DNA of 64,000 bases from Heterodera schachtii (taxonomy: Eukaryota > Nematoda > Chromadorea > Rhabditida > Heteroderidae), in contig SIJG01000015.1 of assembly GCA_023374025.1 (NCBI GenBank), positions 1,344,697-1,408,696 on the forward strand, written 5' to 3'. The position numbers were made by a program, and so were the translations under genes. The notes below the pieces were generated by a model that saw only the letters and a program-made list of their open reading frames with translations, made no database searches and had not been told where the DNA came from. Of the stretch, positions 57,509-64,000 are shown one piece after another. Each line of letters begins with the position of its first letter. The stretch's first letter is position 1.

Positions 57509-58489
57509 TAGAGCTCGACATTTTGAAAAAAGCCTGGACCTGGACCTGAATTCCATGTTGGACCTGGACCTGGACTTCCTGGACAAAAATCCAGCAAAAT
57601 CCAGGTCCAGGAAAAATCCAGGCTCCTCGAGACCTGGATCCAGGCCTGGACCTGGATTTTTTGAAACTCGTTTTAAAAATCAAAAAAATGTTTGAAAAAA
57701 AAATTATTTTCTTAGAAACATCTAAAAATATCTAATTAATAATAATAATGTGTTTTTAAACTTATTTAATCTTTTTTTGAAAACTTGAAAAAACATCGGT
57801 CACTTAAAAAAAATAAATTCTAAAATTTTGTCCAGGAAAATCCAGGGTTTTTCCGGTTTTGCCTGGACCTGGACCTGGATTTTTTTTCACATTTGACCTG
57901 GACCTGGATTTCCTGGACGAAAATCCAGGTCCAGGAAAAATCCAGGTTGCCGAAAAATGACCTGGACCTGGATCCAGGAAAAATCCAGGCCTGGATCCAG
58001 GTCCAGGTCGCGGAACCGCTCAGTTCGGCCCCCACAGTTCGGCCCTCACGGTTCGGCCCTCACGATTCGGCCCCAGCTCGTTTTTCCATGATAGCTTTTT
58101 TCTTTGACATCCAAATCCATCAATCTTCGTATCATTCGAAAGCTCTTCACATGCTCTATTAGCCTTACAAAAAGCGGATAGATTTTGAAGCCTGGAAAAA
58201 ATTTTATTAAGAAAAAACTTCAAAAATTTCAACTTTTTCGCAATTTTCGTGTATAACTTTTTTGGCATTTGTCTAATCGTAAAGCAATAGCTTAGAAAAA
58301 GCTTTTAAACACATTAAGCTTTCGAATGATACCAACAATGTTGGATTTGGTTGATAAAGAAAAAAGTTATAGAAAGTTGTAGAGGAAAAACATGCTGGGG
58401 CCGAACCGTGGGGGCCGAATCGTGAGGGCCGAACCGTGAGGGCCGAACTGTGGGGGCCGAACTGAGGTAGACCGCCAGGTCGAGCTCTA
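57509..58489. mobile_element. hAT-like foldback element with cctggacc repeat arms, interrupted by another element
   Basis: The ends tagagctcgac and gtcgagctcta are perfect inverse copies, and atttttat flanks both sides (57501-57508, 58490-58497). The left part has many cctggacctgga units and the right part ccaggtccagg units. A second element (58011-58474) is inserted near its right end. Without that insert the element is about 510 bp. No transposase frame. Confidence 0.85.
58011..58474. mobile_element. Nested foldback element with ttcggccc repeat arms
   Basis: The left arm reads tcagttcggcccccacagtt and continues with ttcggccctcacg units; the right arm is its inverse (gggccgaaccgtgag units). 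ccaggtcg flanks both sides (58003-58010, 58475-58482) and belongs to the host element's arm, so the order of insertion is clear. The spacer of about 300 bp is AT-rich and has its own imperfect pair (tatcattcgaaagctc and agctttcgaatgata). Confidence 0.88.
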
Positions 58490-58968
58490 ATTTTTATCTA
58501 ATTGCCTGTCATTGTACTCTCTCGCTATCGATATTTTGCCATTCCCTTCCCAGCAAAATATGTTCCCCCGTCTTTTCTTCAGTTCATTCCTTTGGCAGTG
58601 CAATTTTTATAATTTGTGTGGTCAATTCTTTTCCCTCTGACCCTCCTTTTTATTGTTGCTGTTTTTAAATAAAGTGAATTGTCCCCACTTTGGAAAAATT
58701 TGTTGAGGAAAGCAGTGATTTAGCCCCGACCCAAACAGCGTTTTTTAGCACGTTAATTCGTTACTTTTTTAGTAAATAGGTGCAATTTTTAATATATTGG
58801 GCAAATTTTAAATTTTTAAATAAATGCCTCCTTGCCTTCTTCTTGACTGGCTAAAATGGAAAATTTTCAAAAATTTAATATTTATTCCTTACAAATTTAT
58901 AAATATTTAATGCATTGGTAAAATACTTATGGAAGTGTTAACCATGGTTCCTTTGACCACCTTCTAAA

Positions 58969-59238
58969 ACATGGCATAACTTTGCTTAAAGGCAATCATA
59001 TTTTACATTCTTGGTACCTTTCGAAAGCTCAGCTTTTTCTCTATTAGCTTGCAAAAGTTCAAATAAAATTATCAAGCTTTACATTAGTTATGGCAGAAAT
59101 AGTACTTATTTTTATACAATTTTTTCTAAAGTTGACCAAATTTTTTTTAATTTTGCAGGCTAATAAAGAAAAAATTGGGCTTTCGAATGGTACCAAGAAT
59201 GTATAATTTGATTGTCTTTAAGCAAAGTTATGCCATGT
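58969..59238. mobile_element. Inverted-repeat element
   Basis: acatggcataactttgctta, then cattcttggtacctttcgaa, on the left pair with ttcgaatggtaccaagaatg and agcaaagttatgccatgt on the right. Arms are about 90 bp. The sequence style resembles 3600-3780 and the spacer of 58011-58474, so these may be one family. Confidence 0.7.
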
Positions 59239-59389
59239 TTTCTCAAAAAAATCGCTAAAATGGCGGATTTTACGAAACGACCCAGCACGGGCAAAATGGT
59301 AGACCTGGGATGGAATCGAACCCTCGGTCCTCTGACTGGTGCGGCGATCGGCTTCCCGCCCAAACCAATGCTCTTATCTCAAGGGCGTA

Positions 59390-59530
59390 GCCAGACCCTT
59401 GGCTTCGAGGGGGGGGGGGGCTTAAGTCAAAAATTCGATTTTTAAGGGTGTATTTTTCTTTTTTCAGTCCATTTTTAGGGGTGTATTTTTCGTTTTTTGA
59501 AAACCCGAATTAAAGGGTGTATTTTACAAA
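59390..59530. repeat. Dispersed repeat with G-tract and gtgtatttttc phrases
   Basis: ggcgtagccagacccttggc, a G run, then three copies of a ggtgtatttt phrase. Related to 5962-6120. The rest of 59531-59984 is AT-rich 5' flank of the next gene. Confidence 0.6.
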
Positions 59531-59984
59531 TTTTTTTAGCCGTTTTTCACCAAAAAACTACTATTTTTTGCCATCCGTTTTCAACTATTATTTCTGATTT
59601 TGTTCTTCATGATGTCATGTCATTATTTTTATAAAACGTAAAAATTGGTGATTCCATTAATAAAAATATTATGTAAAATTACTCTACTCAATGATCATTT
59701 TAATAAATATATTTTAAAGTGTAAAATTGATTCCTTTCATATACTCAATCAATAATCAGATTTTTTTCTGAATAAATTGAGCTCGGATTCTTAAATTTTT
59801 ACATTAAATATATTTTTACCTCAAAAATTTCGCTTTAGCTCCCCCTATTCGTCCATAGAAATTCATTCAGAAAAAATCAGAAAATTTTTGTTTTCCTGTG
59901 TCACATTAAAATATTGTTAAAATAAAATCAAAATATTCAGGACTTTTCCGAAGTTTGTCTCTTTGTTTTTTTAGATACATAATT

Positions 59985-62900
59985 ATGGCTAGCAAAGTCT
60001 TAAACATTTTGCAATTATTTCTTTTCTTTTTCACCTTTTTCTTCAATTACATTTTTTCTTATGAATGGCATTCCGCCGTTTCAGAAGAAAATGTCAAAAC
60101 TTTTGCCACTTTTATCGGCGACACTTTCCAAAAATTTTGCGAAGAAGGAATTGTAACTTCTGTTCATTATGAAGACTCAAAAGGTTTTGAACAGCAAAAA
60201 CGAATGAAATTTTACGTAATGTTTGTCAAATTTGGGGCGGAAATTGCCCATTTTCAAATGGAAAATGGTGGCATCCGTGGGATTTGTTCAGAATTCGAAG
60301 TCGGCTTTGGTAAAAGTGAGAGCTACGCTTGTGATTTTGAATATGACGAAAAGCTCGAAATTGCTTTGGCCAGTGAATATAAGCAAAAATTCTTTTGCCA
60401 AAATGACAACGAATCGTTGCCCACTGCTGAAGTGATCGACCAAATTCTGCTGTTGACTTTTTCACTCGCACTGCGCTTACAATTTAGTGCAATGTCAGCA
60501 TTTGTTTTAAATTTAAAAATTAAATATTTAAATAAATATTATTTAGATTTGCTATTTATCCAATGTTTGTCTTTTTTCACTCCAATGAAATTGAAAATTG
60601 GCAAGTCCGAACCCTTTTGACTGCTTATAAACAATTGTCAAACGCTAAAGGCATCACTGAACATGGGTAATTAAGCAAATTAATTAAATATTAACATTAA
60701 TTTTGAATTTTGATTTAGCGTTTTTCCTTTTAAACTTTCCCAACTTTCGGATGACAAAAAATATGCTTATTGGTTATTAAAATTTATTGAGGAGGAACAA
60801 CCGACGCATAAACAATACATTGGTATTAAAATAAGAAAAATTAATTTCCTTGTAAATTTCAGAAAATTTCAATTTCATCATAAAAATTTCCGAATTTTCA
60901 TTATCTTCTTTCGATGTTTACAAAGTGCTCGAGGCAATTCTATCGAATGTTAATGAAAAGGAAAATATTGTGCATAAAGATGGATCAGCAGCAGAAGTGC
61001 CAAAATTGTACGAATTTGTGAGAGATTATTTCAGTGCCAAAATAAACAGTGCAAAAGCATCGAATTCTCCCAAAAGTCCTTCTTTATCCATTGATTGTGT
61101 GCTCGTCCATTTGGGCCACCAATTGCAAATGAATGCGGCGGATGCATTCACTTACCAAAAATTCAGAGAATTAACGGAGAAACACCGAACAGATAAAAAT
61201 GGGTGTGAAAAATGGCACGAGGACATTTTGGAAGTGGTTGACCTCTATGAGTTTAAGGAAGAATTGGGATACAGGTAAAATGAAGAACAACTGAAAAAGA
61301 ATGAATTGAGGAGAAAAAAAAGCCATCGAACCCTCCAAAAAATGGCAATTTATTCATATTTTGTTTTAGAATTCCCCCGATTGAGTTGGAATTGTTCGAC
61401 GAGCCAATACGAAATTATGCGAAAGCAATTGAAATTGACACGCATCAGTGCAGAGGTAAATAAACATTCGAATTTGTAATAATAAGCTATTCTCGAGACC
61501 AAATCCCCAGCACCGGATGAGACCACTAATTACCCCCTTAATGACTGACATTTGTCCAAATGAGTGGCAGAGAAAAAGGAAAATAGACTTAATTAATTAT
61601 TTTTTTAGATTGCATTTAAAAAATAGTGATGTTTTTTTATTTTCATTTAGCATTGACTCAATTTGCCAACGACGCATTGGACAAAATCGTCAAAGAAAAC
61701 ACCGACAAAAATGAGCATTTTGATGGATTACAAATTGTCCTTGAAATTCTCAAAGAAATGAAAGACACGGAAAATTATGAAAAACTTAAAAAATTATTGG
61801 AAAATTTTGAACAAAAAATTTCAAACGAAAAGAATAAATCGTTGCTAACAGAGCTAAAGGGATTTCTAATGCAATTAATTGGGGAATACAGCTGCACGGG
61901 TTATTGTACACAGATCAACGGAAGAGGGACAAGTGACTTCGGTGTTAAGATGTTAGTCAAAAAACCATAAAATGAAATATAATTTTACTCAAAATAACCA
62001 AAATTTTAATTCTTTATATCATTGGGTAAATAGAGAACACTAGAGCAGTCGAATTTTAGGAAAATTTTAAAAATTTGATTGCTTTTGAGCGAATTTATGA
62101 ATAAATTTTTGTCAAAATTTTGCCATTTGATGCTTTTTGACTAACATCCAATCACAATTACTACAGATCAGTGAACAAAATAATGCCAATATTTGGGCAA
62201 ATTTTATTCGAAGCCCTCGAAAAATCATACGGTCAAACAGTGGAATATAATGTGAAGGAACAAAAACTGTCATTTCCATCGGAATTGGGCGAACATTTGC
62301 TGGAACGACTCGACGAAATGATCAAAATGTTCGAAAAGTAAATGATAATTAAATTTATTTCAATTTTGAATTTTCAACAGGGCTTCCTCAATTTCGTCGT
62401 CAGTTGGTCAAATTGGCCAAAAGTTTGACTTTTTCAAAACAATCCAAAACATCGCATCAGCGGACAACATTTTGGAGCTTAATATAAAGCGAAGCAAGTC
62501 AATTCCGGCCAAAGTGAATGGCCAACTTTTCGAATTGCTTTTGTCCTTGGCCATTCGCCTGACAATGCAAATTGAAAATGATGAGAACAAATTGGCGAGG
62601 AAATATTTGGAAACATTCCTTCGCACTTTTCAAAGTATTGAAAAATCGGAGCCACATTTTATTGATGGGTAATTAATTATTTAATTACATTTCTCGATCA
62701 TTGGGCCTTTTTGCTTTAGCATTTTTCAATTGCAAATGAATTACTCACATAAAATGATAGAAATTCACTTAACAAATTGGCATTTGCCATATTATATGCA
62801 GGAGAAAAATATGAAGAAATTAAAACAGCAAAAGGCCAATGGTAACGGATTTTGTTTTATATATTTTTAAAATAATTAAAAATAATTTTGCTTTATTTGC

Positions 62901-63682
62901 CAGAGAACTTCAATCTTCTTCTTTCGCTGTCCAATTACTCGACCAATTTTTATGATGTTTTAAAGTTTGCGAAGAAACTTAGCCAAATTGAGAAAAACCA
63001 AATTTTGATAGATGAAAAAGACCCAAAATTTTTTGTCAAAATTTTAAACCATTTAAGAGGTCAAAACAAATCAGAAGGAGTTTTAAAAGTTGAAAGCGAA
63101 TTTTGCCTTTTGGCATTTATTGTCAGTGATTTGTTGGACGAAATGCCAAATGAAATCAACAAAATCCCAGAATCTGGTGAAAATGAATCCGTTTCTTTTA
63201 TAATTGGACAATTTCTTAATGTGTCAGAAAAGTTTTGCGAAAATAAAATGTAAAAACAAATAAATAATATATAATTATTTTATATCTGATTTTTTTATAA
63301 ATTTGTTAATTAATTGTACTAATCTTATATTTAGCAGAGAAAATGAAATGGAAAAATATTTCAAAGAAAAATATTTAAATTTTGCCGGAGCCATAAAAAT
63401 TGACCACAACCCGCACAATGGTAAATGATGGCAAATATTTATTATCTGAAATATTTCAATTCAGTTCTGAAACAAATTGCGTCAATTATCATACAGAAAA
63501 TAAAACAAAATTCGGACTTAAATTACGCAGTTTTAAATTGTGAAATTATGGTCGAATGGGAATTGGTGGAGTTTTATCTGATCAAAACGGAGCAGAGTGA
63601 AAAATGGGTACAAATTGATCAGTTGCGAAGCGAATGGCGCAAATCATACGACAAACATTGGCTGGACAAAAGCAAACACTGA
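59985..63682 (+). CDS. Large secreted protein of unknown family (about 900 residues)
   Basis: The ATG at 59985 begins MASKVLNILQLFLFFFTFFF, a clear signal peptide, then YEWHSAVSEENVKTFATFIG. About twelve exons follow. Examples: NEIENWQVRTLLTAYKQLSN (60570-60660), FEEPTIHRE-like linker absent but FPFKLSQLSDDKKYAYWLLK (60720-60780), KLYEFVRDYFSAKINSAKAS (61000), LFDEPIRNYAKAIEID (61400), ALTQFANDALDKIVKENTDK (61655), GQILFEALEKSYGQTVEYNV (62200), LNIKRSKSIPAKVNGQLFEL (62480), NFNLLLSLSNYSTNFYDVLK (62910), ending YDKHWLDKSKH. The whole is helical and Lys/Glu-rich, with few cysteines and no second membrane segment. Most joins keep frame; the exon 1 to 2 join near 60485-60546 is unresolved. Its layout recalls the 54135-56682 protein, but I see no clear sequence match. 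Confidence 0.65.
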
Positions 63683-64000
63683 AGGAGAAGACGGTCGACG
63701 AACTGATCAAAGTGCTGCGCGGCATTCACTGATGAAAGGACGGACGAATTCGAATTGTTGCACTGATTTCCTTCCTTTTCTAACTTGGGCTTTTTTATTA
63801 TTGTTTTTTAGCTTATGTTTTTTGTTTACCATTTTCCTCTTTTATTTTTTGCGATAAATTGTTGCATTTATCTTAGTATTCGAGAAAATTTAAAATTAAT
63901 GCCAAAGGACAAAAATGTAAATTTAGTGGCAACAGAAAATCTATAAAAAGATAAAATTAAATTCGAAAAGCCAATTTATTTTTTTAAGATTTACAGAAAA
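63683..64000 (+). other. 3' flank of the large secreted-protein gene
   Basis: AT-rich with a T-rich stretch. No other gene seen before the window ends. Confidence 0.5.

Noticed and set aside
59277..59370. tRNA-like sequence on the minus strand (ggttcgattccatccc)
   Set aside because: It has a B-box-like phrase and possible A-box letters, but I could not fold acceptor and anticodon stems. More likely part of a dispersed repeat or SINE remnant.
35900..60000. Dorsal-gland promoter motif (ATGCCA) upstream of the secreted-protein genes
   Set aside because: I did not see a convincing cluster before any of the secreted-protein start codons; isolated hits are expected by chance.
1..64000. CRISPR array, insertion sequences, bacterial operons
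   Set aside because: Introns, MSP, merlin and degenerin show the DNA is animal; tandem arrays here have no spacer pattern of CRISPR type.

Overview
The window is nuclear DNA from a nematode, most likely a plant-parasitic tylenchid of the cyst-nematode type. The clearest marker is a 126-residue major sperm protein gene with one 56-bp intron (37457-37893, minus). Other genes fit: a degenerin/ENaC channel, merlin, MATH-BTB and BTB-BACK proteins, and several secreted proteins of no recognised family. Coding regions are cut into many exons with short introns, several introns begin with GC instead of GT, and the intergenic DNA is AT-rich. Exon edges given here come from reading splice signals and frame by eye; no search or alignment was run.

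Layout. 1-1400 (minus): 5' part of a BTB-BACK gene running off the left edge. 3033-3170: a possible small secreted peptide. 3620-9605: a 2-kb tandem duplication whose copies carry an M41 (FtsH/YME1-type) peptidase domain, intact in copy 1 and without its zinc motif in copy 2. 9734-14271: scraps (ESCRT-III-like, NSF) around a small secreted-protein gene. 15285-21624 (plus): complete merlin gene, 14 exons, with a polyglutamine insert inside the FERM domain. 22558-25267 (plus): gene for a protein of three repeats marked by a Trp-His-Cys motif, family not recognised. 25877-29363 and 29668-35378 (both minus): glycerol kinase 5-like and four-MBT-repeat genes, 304 bp apart. 35934-37131: small secreted protein whose intron holds a foldback element. 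37457-38591: MSP gene divergent from a short SAYM-motif gene, with two TATA boxes about 45 bp apart. 39557-41725: MATH-BTB gene. 43161-44480: Gly/Cys/Pro-rich secreted protein built by exon plus intron duplication. 45881-53317 (minus): degenerin/ENaC channel. 54135-56682 (minus) and 59985-63682 (plus): two secreted, helix-rich proteins of unknown family.

Two themes stand out. First, many non-autonomous inverted-repeat elements, several with target-site duplications readable by eye; at least four have arms made of short tandem repeats, and one sits inside another. Second, repeated local duplication: M41 copies, a truncated merlin exon, a channel exon, Gly/Cys exons, and an NSF piece joined to a copied 3' flank. 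The strongest candidates for undescribed biology are the three-repeat WHC protein, the large secreted protein at the right end, the foldback set, and the M41 copies in which an exon has diverged far more than its introns.
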